Positions 8,606-16,771 of a DNA stretch of 64,000 bases are shown in pieces. The position numbers were made by a program, and so were the translations under genes. The DNA lies in assembly GCF_016125955.1 (NCBI RefSeq), contig NZ_JADEVE010000336.1, forward strand, positions 186,001-250,000. Reading direction: 5' to 3'. Numbering within the stretch: position 1 is the stretch's first letter; each line of letters begins with the position of its first letter. The notes beneath the pieces were generated by a model. That model was not told the DNA's origin. It ran no database searches and was given only the letters and a program-made list of their open reading frames with translations. The DNA comes from Acetomicrobium sp. S15 = DSM 107314 (GTDB taxonomy: Bacteria > Synergistota > Synergistia > Synergistales > Thermosynergistaceae).

Positions 8606-9370
8606 ATGCAAAGTAAAATGAAAGAGAAGATATATAGGGTGGCATTGCTAATTGGATGCATTGCTCTTATGTTCGTTTTATTAACACACGATGAATCTCC
8701 AGAAAATGAATCATTGACTAAGTATCGCAAACGTGCTAATTCTGATGATGCCCAAACAGTAGAAGAAGCGATATTTCACGCAACTGCCCGTGACCTCATA
8801 ATTTCACATATAGAACCCAATAAACTAGGCATTAAAGGGCATGAATTCAGGGTAAAACGTAATCCAGTTGGTGAAGGCTGTTTTGTTTATGACCTCGCAC
8901 CAAATCCAATAATACAGACACAGAAAGACTATTTGGTTTGGTGGGTCCGTGACGACACCCATGCTTATGCGCTTAACGGTCCGAGCAAGATGGTGACACC
9001 AACTTTGCCTTATCCAAGAGAGGATTTGGGGGCAAAGTATAATGAGATAACCACAATAGTGGTTAACTATACATTTAGAAACGTTCCAATAATTTACTGG
9101 CCAGCAAGCGTCAGCACACCTCCTACTGAGACTTATACCGTTATGGAATACAAAATATACGACTATGTGATCAATGCATCCATGCCAGAAGAGAAAGCCA
9201 TACAGGAAATGGCCAAGCATTATAATATATCTACTGAGCAAGTAAAAGAGATATGCGATAAAGTCTCTAACATTCTTTACAAGAACAATTGGTTTGGAAT
9301 GTCATGTGAGCAATTGCTTAAACAGGCATCTGATTGCAATTGGCGCTATAAGTACATTTTATATAGTTAG
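8606..9370 (+). CDS. Membrane-anchored exported protein of unknown function
   Basis: About 254 residues from the ATG at 8606 (a TTG at 8582 is also possible). A single N-terminal hydrophobic segment (VALLIGCIALMFVLL) without a clear cleavage site suggests an anchor. The exported domain has Trp-rich and Pro-rich segments and ends with a helical region. No family recognised. Last of the plus-strand island genes; it converges on hxsC. Confidence 0.55.
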   Translation: MQSKMKEKIYRVALLIGCIALMFVLLTHDESPENESLTKYRKRANSDDAQTVEEAIFHATARDLIISHIEPNKLGIKGHEFRVKRNPVGEGCFVYDLAPNPIIQTQKDYLVWWVRDDTHAYALNGPSKMVTPTLPYPREDLGAKYNEITTIVVNYTFRNVPIIYWPASVSTPPTETYTVMEYKIYDYVINASMPEEKAIQEMAKHYNISTEQVKEICDKVSNILYKNNWFGMSCEQLLKQASDCNWRYKYILYS

Positions 9371-9515
9371 ACAGTTTAAATATCCAAAATTGCGCTATGT
9401 AACAGGTAGAAGATACGTACCCCAACAGCATTGTTGTCTTACCCTCACCCTAATAACTTATGCACTTCTTATCAGCTTTTGATAATTCTTGCACAGAATT
9501 TTGTTGTTTGCCTAT

Positions 9516-10652
9516 TTACTGTCCAAGAATAGGAGAAATATTTGGACTAACATGCACAGACGTTTCAAAAAGCCCGCAGCAATTTACCCTCTCTTCACAA
9601 GAAGAACAAAGATCTAAATAGGTTTTTTTCCATGTTGAAATGGAGTCTCTAGAAAATTCCCAAATATCACGAGGCAAAAGGCATCTTGGTACATTATAGA
9701 TTGATATATTCATTTCCCGCCTATGAAGTTGAAGTATTGCCTCTCTAAGAAGACCTGCATAATCAACGGGATCTATTCTGATCGACTCAAGATTCTTTGC
9801 CGCTTCCCCCGTATACTCCAGCCCCATAAAGGCAATATGCGAAACGAACGGAAGGTTTCGATAGACAAATTCAGCATAATAAGGTAAGCGCTCGTAATTT
9901 TGTCGCATAATAACAAAGCGCAGCTCTATTCTGCATCTAAAGCGAGCTAAATTATATAACCCTCGCATTACATGACCAAAGGCGGCCTCGGCTCCTACGA
10001 TCTCATCATGAACGTCATCAATGTCTCCGTTTAGAGAAATGCAAAAGAGAAGGAATTTGTTCCTTTGTTCAATAAGTTGTTTAGTTTTACTAAAATCAGC
10101 TAATGCAATTCCGTTTGTAAGAATAGCAAGATGTGCATTAGGCAATCTCTTTTTGCAAAAGACTAATAAATCTTTTAACTGTTCCATTTCTAACGTAGGT
10201 TCTCCGCCTGAAAAGCAGATGGAGTTTGTTTTTGAGCTGACCATAGAAAGAATCTCTTTATTCTCTTTCCAAAAAGACGATGATAAATTAGAGTTAGCAG
10301 GTTGTGGGCACATTATGCACCGGCAGTTACACTTATCTGTAACAAAAATCACATTTTGGAGAGATCCTTCTTCCCATACTCTAACAACATTTCCATTGGG
10401 ATAGATCTTAATAATGTCCCCCGTGCGCAATTCCGAAAGAGATTCAGGACTTATGCCTCCAATATAAGGCATTTTGCCATACAATCTTGGCAAACTCGTA
10501 CTCGAAGTTAAAAATGCTTTATGTCTTAAGCTCCAATGAAACTTTTCGGCCACAAGAACGGTTTTATGCCTACCAAACGACAAGGCCCTCCTTGAAACTT
10601 TTCCTATAAGTGGCTCTAAAATGTTATGTGAGGTTCCCTGAAGAGTTTTCAT
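9516..10652 (-). CDS. hxsC: His-Xaa-Ser system radical SAM maturase HxsC
   Basis: 378 residues. Radical SAM core with the [4Fe-4S]/SAM triad CNCRCIMC (CxxxCxxC) preceded by VIFVTDK, and a GGEP-type motif (CFSGGEPTLE). C-terminal cysteines (LCSSCEERVNCCG) suggest an extra cluster or metal site. Presumed role: SAM-dependent modification of the HxsA repeat peptide together with HxsB. Its ATG overlaps the hxsB stop (ATGA), indicating coupled translation. Assigned from the HxsC-like motif and the HxsA/HxsD/HxsB context. The chemistry of the family is, to my knowledge, not established. Confidence 0.87.
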   Translation of the reverse strand: MKTLQGTSHNILEPLIGKVSRRALSFGRHKTVLVAEKFHWSLRHKAFLTSSTSLPRLYGKMPYIGGISPESLSELRTGDIIKIYPNGNVVRVWEEGSLQNVIFVTDKCNCRCIMCPQPANSNLSSSFWKENKEILSMVSSKTNSICFSGGEPTLEMEQLKDLLVFCKKRLPNAHLAILTNGIALADFSKTKQLIEQRNKFLLFCISLNGDIDDVHDEIVGAEAAFGHVMRGLYNLARFRCRIELRFVIMRQNYERLPYYAEFVYRNLPFVSHIAFMGLEYTGEAAKNLESIRIDPVDYAGLLREAILQLHRREMNISIYNVPRCLLPRDIWEFSRDSISTWKKTYLDLCSSCEERVNCCGLFETSVHVSPNISPILGQ

Positions 10653-12046
10653 AAGCGTATTTCCTCTAATGGCCTATGAGTAATCCAAGACCAAAATACA
10701 TTCATTACCTGTTCATCATTTTCCAAGATATAATTAAACAGGAAATCCATGATACTCTTGTTTTTCCTACAGAAGTCACTGTGTGGGCTAAATCCTACTA
10801 CGTCTCCGGTTTCTACATAATTCCGGACGGGATCCGATCCACAATAAGTCTGATAAACGCAAGAAGAGCACTCTGGAAGTATTTCAACACAAGATTTAGA
10901 GGTAATTGATCTTAGTTTTTCGCCTCCAAATATTTCTTCATATGAATTTTTTTCAACGTTACCTAGGAGAAACCTTTTGTTTCCAGTTCTAGCAAGCATA
11001 CGAGCCTCATCTGTAGGATAAACGTCTCCGTTATAGTCATAAATTGCTCCACTGATACCAGCACCCGCCGGAGATTGCAGATCCATAAATCCAGTAGTAA
11101 ATGGAGTTAAAATCCTCGAAAGAAGAAGCGTAGCAAAGTACTCAGCAAAATACTCCCCGTTAAGATTTCTCTGTAAAATGTAACGAAAACCCTCCTTGTA
11201 GGTTTCGATGAACTCTTTCATTGAATAACCAAGCGTAGCAATGTCTTCCCTTGCAAAACCGTAAGGATTTAAAGATCTTAAAAAGATTCCTTTGAAACCA
11301 AGTCGCATATATTCATCAACAACTTCCCTAATCCTTCCTAAATGATCCCGCGTAATGGTTAGAAGTGGTGATATAGCTTCATCTCCCATAATACGACGTG
11401 CAAGTAGAAGATTTTCGACGAATTTATCATATGAGCTTGAGCCATTTCTCATCTTGCGATGCAGGTCATGCAGTTCCTTTGGGCCGTCTAAAGAGGTAGA
11501 AATTTGCACACCTTCTGCTTTTAGAAATTTTATTTTGCTCTCATCTAATAATGTCATATTGGTACAAACCACAAATTCTAACTTTTTATTTGCTTTCTTG
11601 TTATGTTTTTTGGCATAATGAACAATTCTTACCAGTGTTTCCCAATTGATAAGCGGTTCTCCTCCTTGAAACTCAATTTTGATCACTTTAGAAGGAGATA
11701 TAAAGATCATATCGACCACTGCATCTGCAATATCAGGACGCATATTTTGCGACATATGTCCTTTTATCAAATCAGAACTAGAGGCATGGCAATAATCACA
11801 ACGACCATTACAATGCCCTGTCAACACTATCATATGAAGAGAAGTAAAATTTTTTAGGAAGGCTTTTCGAGTTCTTAATTTTGTGGCAAGCATTTCAACT
11901 GATAGTTCCAAGTCATGATCTGTAATGAAGTTTTTACTTTTTAATAACGAAAATGTATGAGAATCAACAGTAAAAGGATTCTTCAAAAGAGTTTCGAATT
12001 CTTGAATCGAAATTACTGCATATTCTCCAGCATAGTTAACAAGCAA
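10649..12046 (-). CDS. hxsB: His-Xaa-Ser system radical SAM/SPASM maturase HxsB
   Basis: 465 residues from a TTG at 12046. Radical SAM triad CNGRCDYC, GGEP motif (EFQGGEPLIN), and a C-terminal SPASM-like domain with CVEILPECSSC, YC and DFC cysteines for auxiliary clusters. The HxsB-like N-terminal pattern LPFSFKFLG precedes LVNYAGEY but lies upstream of the TTG in the same open frame, and that extension has no ATG, GTG or TTG. The true N terminus may therefore arise by frameshift from hxsD or at a non-standard start. It probably modifies HxsA with HxsC. Confidence 0.87.
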   Translation of the reverse strand: MLVNYAGEYAVISIQEFETLLKNPFTVDSHTFSLLKSKNFITDHDLELSVEMLATKLRTRKAFLKNFTSLHMIVLTGHCNGRCDYCHASSSDLIKGHMSQNMRPDIADAVVDMIFISPSKVIKIEFQGGEPLINWETLVRIVHYAKKHNKKANKKLEFVVCTNMTLLDESKIKFLKAEGVQISTSLDGPKELHDLHRKMRNGSSSYDKFVENLLLARRIMGDEAISPLLTITRDHLGRIREVVDEYMRLGFKGIFLRSLNPYGFAREDIATLGYSMKEFIETYKEGFRYILQRNLNGEYFAEYFATLLLSRILTPFTTGFMDLQSPAGAGISGAIYDYNGDVYPTDEARMLARTGNKRFLLGNVEKNSYEEIFGGEKLRSITSKSCVEILPECSSCVYQTYCGSDPVRNYVETGDVVGFSPHSDFCRKNKSIMDFLFNYILENDEQVMNVFWSWITHRPLEEIRL

Positions 12047-12111
12047 AACATTCGTATTTCCTAAAAACTTAAAGGAGAATGGAAGGAAGGAAAACCATTG
12101 TTCAGTCGCTT

Positions 12112-12447
12112 TTAAGGATTTTTTTTTACCGGCGAAAAGGCATACTCCACAATAATATCTCTAACATGTCCAAACTCTCGTTCAAGATTAACACGAACCT
12201 GCTGATCCAAAGCCTCATTTATGAATAATTGGGCATCTTTCTCGACCTCTGCAAGGGTTCTGCCATTTTTAGGTTCAAATAGAACGCCAATCGATTCTTC
12301 ATCTATAGGGAATACTTTAATAACATTCTCACCTATAAAGTTATAGGCTGCTGAAAAAATGGCAGCCTGACTATAAAGCGACTTTTGAAGGCTAACTAAA
12401 TAACCTTTCTCCTGAGAAATAACAAAAGAATGTTTAAGATCAATCAT
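12112..12447 (-). CDS. hxsD: His-Xaa-Ser system protein HxsD
   Basis: 111 residues, the expected size of HxsD, a small conserved partner of the two maturases whose role is unknown. It ends with VEYAFSPVKKNP, in keeping with the family's C-terminal AFxP pattern as I know it. It lies 36 bp downstream of hxsA. Its last codons contain a run of nine A (minus strand; T run at 12119-12127), and the -1 frame there opens directly into hxsB. Confidence 0.8.
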   Translation of the reverse strand: MIDLKHSFVISQEKGYLVSLQKSLYSQAAIFSAAYNFIGENVIKVFPIDEESIGVLFEPKNGRTLAEVEKDAQLFINEALDQQVRVNLEREFGHVRDIIVEYAFSPVKKNP

Positions 12448-12483
12448 CTCTTCATATGATTAAAACATCATGAGATAAACTTG

Positions 12484-12747
12484 CTACTTGGACGAATAGT
12501 GCGAATAATGAGATCGGTGTGAATAATGAGATTGATGAGAGCTGTGCGAATAATGCTCTTGCGGGAGCTGTGTGATTACATTACTTTGAATGTCAGAATT
12601 CGCAAGCTCTAAGTAAACTGGTGTATCTTCTGAAATTCTCTCCAGCTTCTGTTTTTCCTGTGCTTGAGATATCTGCGAGAGGCCCAAAAACGAACTCCCA
12701 CCAACAAGAAGTCCTAAGACTGCGGAAATAATCGAATTCTTCTTCAT
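12484..12747 (-). CDS. hxsA: His-Xaa-Ser repeat precursor HxsA
   Basis: 87 residues from the ATG at 12747 (GGAGG eight bases upstream). The N-terminal 29 residues form a signal-like hydrophobic segment (SAVLGLLVGGSSFLGL). A linker follows, then seven uninterrupted His-Xaa-Ser triplets from H65 to S85 (HYS HSS HQS HYS HRS HYS) ending YSSK. This is the defining substrate-like protein of the Hxs system, a predicted ribosomally made, radical-SAM-modified peptide. The regular His spacing could bind metal. First gene of hxsA-D-B-C behind a near-consensus promoter. Confidence 0.9.
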   Translation of the reverse strand: MKKNSIISAVLGLLVGGSSFLGLSQISQAQEKQKLERISEDTPVYLELANSDIQSNVITQLPQEHYSHSSHQSHYSHRSHYSHYSSK

Positions 12748-12799
12748 AGCCAAGCCCTCCAAAGGCTAAATTATAACCTGGCTCCTACCTCAGTTATTT

Positions 12800-12827
12800 A
12801 TTATAGAAGTGGATTACTTTCTGTCAA
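12800..12827 (-). promoter_or_regulatory. Near-consensus sigma-70 promoter of hxsADBC
   Basis: Minus-strand TTGACA (12822-12827) and TATAAT (12800-12805), both perfect, with a 16-bp spacer. The expected start is about 45 bp before the hxsA ATG. The remaining bases up to 13013 show no gene. Confidence 0.8.
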
Positions 12828-13013
12828 GGCCTTTATCCCTTTCTCTTTGTTTATGCACGGCGTTTCGGGGATCAGGTCTTTGTTTTTTGGTGTTTCTTGG
12901 GCTACCATAGCTTCATAAAACGTCACAAGGGTATCTTTTATTGCTGTATTTTAGCACAGGCTTGCTGCCATACACAAACATAAGCCAACAAAAGCAGCTT
13001 AAGACCTAACCAT

Positions 13014-13220
13014 TTACTTTATCTTCCCCACCCTCCTTTTAGTGGGCACGAGCTTATTCACTGGCGAGGCGTGCGCATGCTGCTCTTTTATGTCGTCTTG
13101 TGTATATGCCACGTAGCGCTTGGTCATGGTTAAGTCTGTGTGTCCGAGGATGCGCTGCAGAGACAATGTGTTGCCGGAAGCAAGCTTGGGAGAGAGGCTG
13201 ATGTATTGAATGTTATTAAT
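13014..13220 (-). pseudogene. Vestigial tyrosine integrase, C-terminal fragment
   Basis: The minus-strand frame ending TAA at 13014-13016 encodes LQRILGHTDLTMTKRYV followed by HASPVNKLVPTKRRVGK. This matches, in order, the GHxxxxTTKxY box and the tail HEAASPVKKLLGSKKRVR of the island's intact integrase. The upstream HxLRH box and the N-terminal domains are gone. The boundary near 13220 is approximate. It faces inward from the right end, mirroring the intact gene on the left. Confidence 0.7.
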
Positions 13221-13307
13221 ATGTCTCTTAGGATATAATTGAGACGTTGGGGCATCTTCAAAATAGCCGTAAGTTAAAAACAGAAAACACAGCGAAAGGA
13301 GGCGAAA

Positions 13308-13324
13308 CTTATAATTCGAGGGAG
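13308..13324 (-). repeat. Mirrored integrase-leader sequence at the right end
   Basis: Minus-strand CTCCCTCGAATTATAAG differs by one base from CTCCCTCGAAATTATAAG at 4503-4520 (plus), which lies just upstream of the intact integrase. It supports the view that the right-end fragment once had the same leader. Confidence 0.55.
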
Positions 13325-13362
13325 TTTATTTTCAGTGTAGCTTAAGTTATGGCAAAAATGAG

Positions 13363-13381
13363 GAGGCCGTCGTTCCTAAAT
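13363..13381 (+). repeat. 19-bp imperfect direct repeat near island ends
   Basis: GAGGCCGTCGTTCCTAAAT matches GAGGCCGTTGCTCCTAAAT at 4478-4496 at 17 of 19 positions in the same orientation, 45 bp and 80 bp inside the respective terminal repeats. Possibly a recombinase arm site. Confidence 0.4.
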
Positions 13382-13387
13382 CGAGTA

Positions 13388-13426
13388 TAAAAAATTCCCG
13401 ACACAGCACAAAGCCGGTCGGGAACT
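13388..13426 (-). terminator. Intrinsic terminator of the tRNA-Ala/Pro/Gly transcript
   Basis: On the minus strand TTCCCGAC pairs with GTCGGGAA and is followed by TTTTTTA, five bases beyond the tRNA-Gly CCA end. The terminator is part of the island, so the insertion now ends the tRNA transcript. Confidence 0.75.
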
Positions 13427-13506
13427 AAACTTGGAGCGGGAAACGGGATTCGAACCCGCGACCTACGGCTTGGAAGGCCGTCGCTCTAACCAGCTGAGCT
13501 ATTCCC
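13426..13506. repeat. Right island repeat (attR-type) within intact tRNA-Gly
   Basis: 81 bp identical to 4318-4398. It contains the tRNA-Gly from base 3 through CCA. Confidence 0.9.
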
Positions 13507-13508
13507 GC
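13432..13508 (-). tRNA. tRNA-Gly(TCC), intact copy
   Basis: 77-nt tRNA with fully paired acceptor GCGGGAA/TTCCCGC, anticodon loop CTTCCAA (TCC) and encoded CCA. It is the integration target of the island; the element supplied a 3' part that restores the gene. Confidence 0.96.
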
Positions 13509-13536
13509 CTCTCTGCACTACCAAACTTATAGTTAG

Positions 13537-13615
13537 TGGTCGGGGCGAAAGGATTTGAACCTTCGACTCCCTGCTCCCAAAGCAGGTGCGCTAAACCAGA
13601 CTGCGCTACGCCCCG
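13537..13615 (-). tRNA. tRNA-Pro(TGG)
   Basis: 79-nt tRNA with acceptor CGGGGCG/CGCCCCG, anticodon loop TTTGGGA (TGG) and encoded CCA. Middle member of the Ala-Pro-Gly cluster. Confidence 0.95.
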
Positions 13616-13627
13616 ACTCCTTACGCT

Positions 13628-13702
13628 TGGTGGAGCTGGGGGGACTCGAACCCCCGACCTTTTCCGTGCGAAGGAAACGCGCTCCCTCTGCGCTACAGCC
13701 CC
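13628..13702 (-). tRNA. tRNA-Ala(CGC)
   Basis: 75-nt tRNA with acceptor GGGGCTG/CAGCTCC, anticodon loop TTCGCAC (CGC) and encoded CCA. First of the Ala-Pro-Gly cluster. Confidence 0.94.
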
Positions 13703-13720
13703 ATCTGCTTTCGCGCAATC

Positions 13721-13749
13721 ATTGTATTTGTAGGGCCTGGCTTTGTCAA
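13721..13749 (-). promoter_or_regulatory. Promoter of the tRNA-Ala/Pro/Gly cluster
   Basis: Minus-strand TTGACA (13744-13749), a 17-bp spacer and TACAAT (13721-13726), about 19 bp ahead of tRNA-Ala. Confidence 0.75.
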
Positions 13750-13805
13750 GGTGACAGGGGCTATATGTTAGTAATAGCAATCTCAAGTTCAATAATTTTG
13801 TGTGG

Positions 13806-13870
13806 GTTAAAAATCAACGCATTATTTTTGCTATTTTGAAGCAACCCCCTGCATGTCAAAGCAATGCGTT
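13806..13870 (-). terminator. Probable terminator after guaB
   Basis: AACGCATT (13816-13823) and AATGCGTT (13863-13870) can pair. On the minus strand the hairpin is followed by GATTTTTAA. The 39-nt loop is large, so confidence is moderate. Confidence 0.45.
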
Positions 13871-15358
<1,488 letters not shown>

Positions 15359-15365
15359 TCACTCC

Positions 15366-16769
15366 TCAATGCCTCCAATCTCGTTCGAGGCGCAAAAGCG
15401 CCTCGTCGCGTCCTAAGCTCCACAATACAAGGGCGACGGAAGATCCGTCTCTTGTGCCTGTGAGCATTATTCGCAAGAGATGATAAAAGTCTTTGCTCTT
15501 TATCTCCTTTTCGCGGCAAAAGGATCTGAGGGCTTCCCCAATTTCCTCGGCGTTCCACTCCTTCAAGTTGCGCATGACCTGAACCAGCTCCGAAACCCAC
15601 GGCGGAGACTCTTCACATTTTTGAGGGCGCTGGAAAAGCCAAACGATCTTTTGAGTTATCTCAACGAGCGTGGCACAATCTCCTCGGACGTCATCGATGA
15701 GAGCCAAAAACGCTCTTTCGTCGACGGGCTTAAAGTTACCTCCAACACAAGCTATGACTTTTTCGGCAAGCCACGTGAGATCGGCCTTTTTTATGGCTAA
15801 TTTTCCCCAATAGCGCAGCCTTTCTTCGTCATGGATGGGAGGGGAAGAACTGACTTGATCAAGCGAAAATCTCTCGACCAGATCGTAGAGTGTGGGCACG
15901 GTGTCACTTACTTCAATAGACCAACTCAACGTCGCTAAATATGCCACGAGAGCCTTTGGCAGATATCCGAGACTACGATAATGGGCTATGCTTACAGCCC
16001 CTAATCTCTTGCTGAGCTTTCGCTTCTCTGCGTCGAGGATTGTAGGGATATGGGCGAAAATTGGTCTCTCCCATCCCAGTGCATCGTATATTAAGATTTG
16101 CCTGGCTGCGTTATCTAAATGCTCGTCACCTCGGATTATGTGAGTTATATTCATCAAGTGGTCGTCCACGGCGGCTGCAAATATATACGTTGGCCAGCCA
16201 TCCGGCCGCATGATGATAAAGTCGCTCAAATCGTCCAAATCGTAAACTCTACGACCATGTATCGCGTCCTCAAAGTCGAGCCTCATGCCCTTTGGGGTGG
16301 CAAAACGCAGACTCGGCCTTCTCCCTTCTTTTTCCATGCTTAAACGTTCCGCTTCGGTTAGATGACGACAACGCCCCGAATAGCGGGGTGGTTTGCCTGC
16401 AGAAATTTGACTCGACCTCTCCGCCTCGAGCTCTTCTTTCGTGCAGTAACATGGATACGCTCGCTCGAGCGATTCCAAGCGTTTTGCAGCTTCTTGATAT
16501 ATAGAGAGTCGCTCGCTCTGGCGATATGGAGAGTAAGCCCCGCCCACGTCAGGCCCCTCGTCCCAATCGAGCCCGAGCCAGCGCAGGTCTTCCATTATGT
16601 TGCGCTCGTAGATTGTGCTCGACCGCGACTGATCGGTATCTTCTATCCGCAATACGAAAGCACCCCCACGATTGCGCGCCCAAAGCCAATTAAAGAGTGC
16701 AGTCCTGGCTCCCCCTATGTGAAGTTCACCAGTAGGGGAAGGAGCGAAGCGCGTTCTCACGCTCTTCAT
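15366..16769 (-). CDS. gltX: Glutamyl-tRNA synthetase
   Basis: Class I synthetase charging tRNA-Glu. 467 residues. The HIGH-type motif is HIGGARTALFNWLW near residue 17; the KMSKS-type motif is KRKLSKRLGA in the middle. A cysteine-rich insertion (YPCYCTKEEL ... RCRH) resembles the zinc-binding pear domain. Two bases separate it from ispDF upstream, so it is co-transcribed. Whether it also acts on tRNA-Gln cannot be told here, since gatCAB is outside the window. Confidence 0.96.
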   Translation of the reverse strand: MKSVRTRFAPSPTGELHIGGARTALFNWLWARNRGGAFVLRIEDTDQSRSSTIYERNIMEDLRWLGLDWDEGPDVGGAYSPYRQSERLSIYQEAAKRLESLERAYPCYCTKEELEAERSSQISAGKPPRYSGRCRHLTEAERLSMEKEGRRPSLRFATPKGMRLDFEDAIHGRRVYDLDDLSDFIIMRPDGWPTYIFAAAVDDHLMNITHIIRGDEHLDNAARQILIYDALGWERPIFAHIPTILDAEKRKLSKRLGAVSIAHYRSLGYLPKALVAYLATLSWSIEVSDTVPTLYDLVERFSLDQVSSSPPIHDEERLRYWGKLAIKKADLTWLAEKVIACVGGNFKPVDERAFLALIDDVRGDCATLVEITQKIVWLFQRPQKCEESPPWVSELVQVMRNLKEWNAEEIGEALRSFCREKEIKSKDFYHLLRIMLTGTRDGSSVALVLWSLGRDEALLRLERDWRH

Positions 16770-16771
16770 GG

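Larger units (their letters stand above)
4318..13506. mobile_element. Integrative genomic island in tRNA-Gly(TCC) carrying an hxs cassette
   Basis: Perfect 81-bp direct repeats (4318-4398 and 13426-13506) covering nearly all of a tRNA-Gly gene bound a 9,108-bp unit. Most of the inside is clearly more AT-rich than the flanks. It contains a tyrosine integrase at the left end, an integrase vestige at the right end, an IS256-type transposase fragment, secreted orphan proteins and the hxs genes. The intact tRNA is on the right; the displaced copy on the left lacks its first two bases. No replication, conjugation or phage structural genes are present, so it is not a complete ICE or prophage. Confidence 0.88.

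Noticed and set aside
12484-12560. Repetitive DNA resembling a short CRISPR or tandem repeat array
   Set aside because: The periodicity is nine or fewer bases and encodes the His-Xaa-Ser triplets of HxsA; there are no spacers and no cas genes.
4529-13400. Prophage or conjugative element
   Set aside because: Apart from the integrase there are no phage structural, lysis, relaxase or replication genes, so only integrative island is supported.
13499-13839. Several ORFs on both strands over the tRNA cluster, such as those with RSGVRVPPAP
   Set aside because: They are well-known artefacts of reading through tRNA genes.
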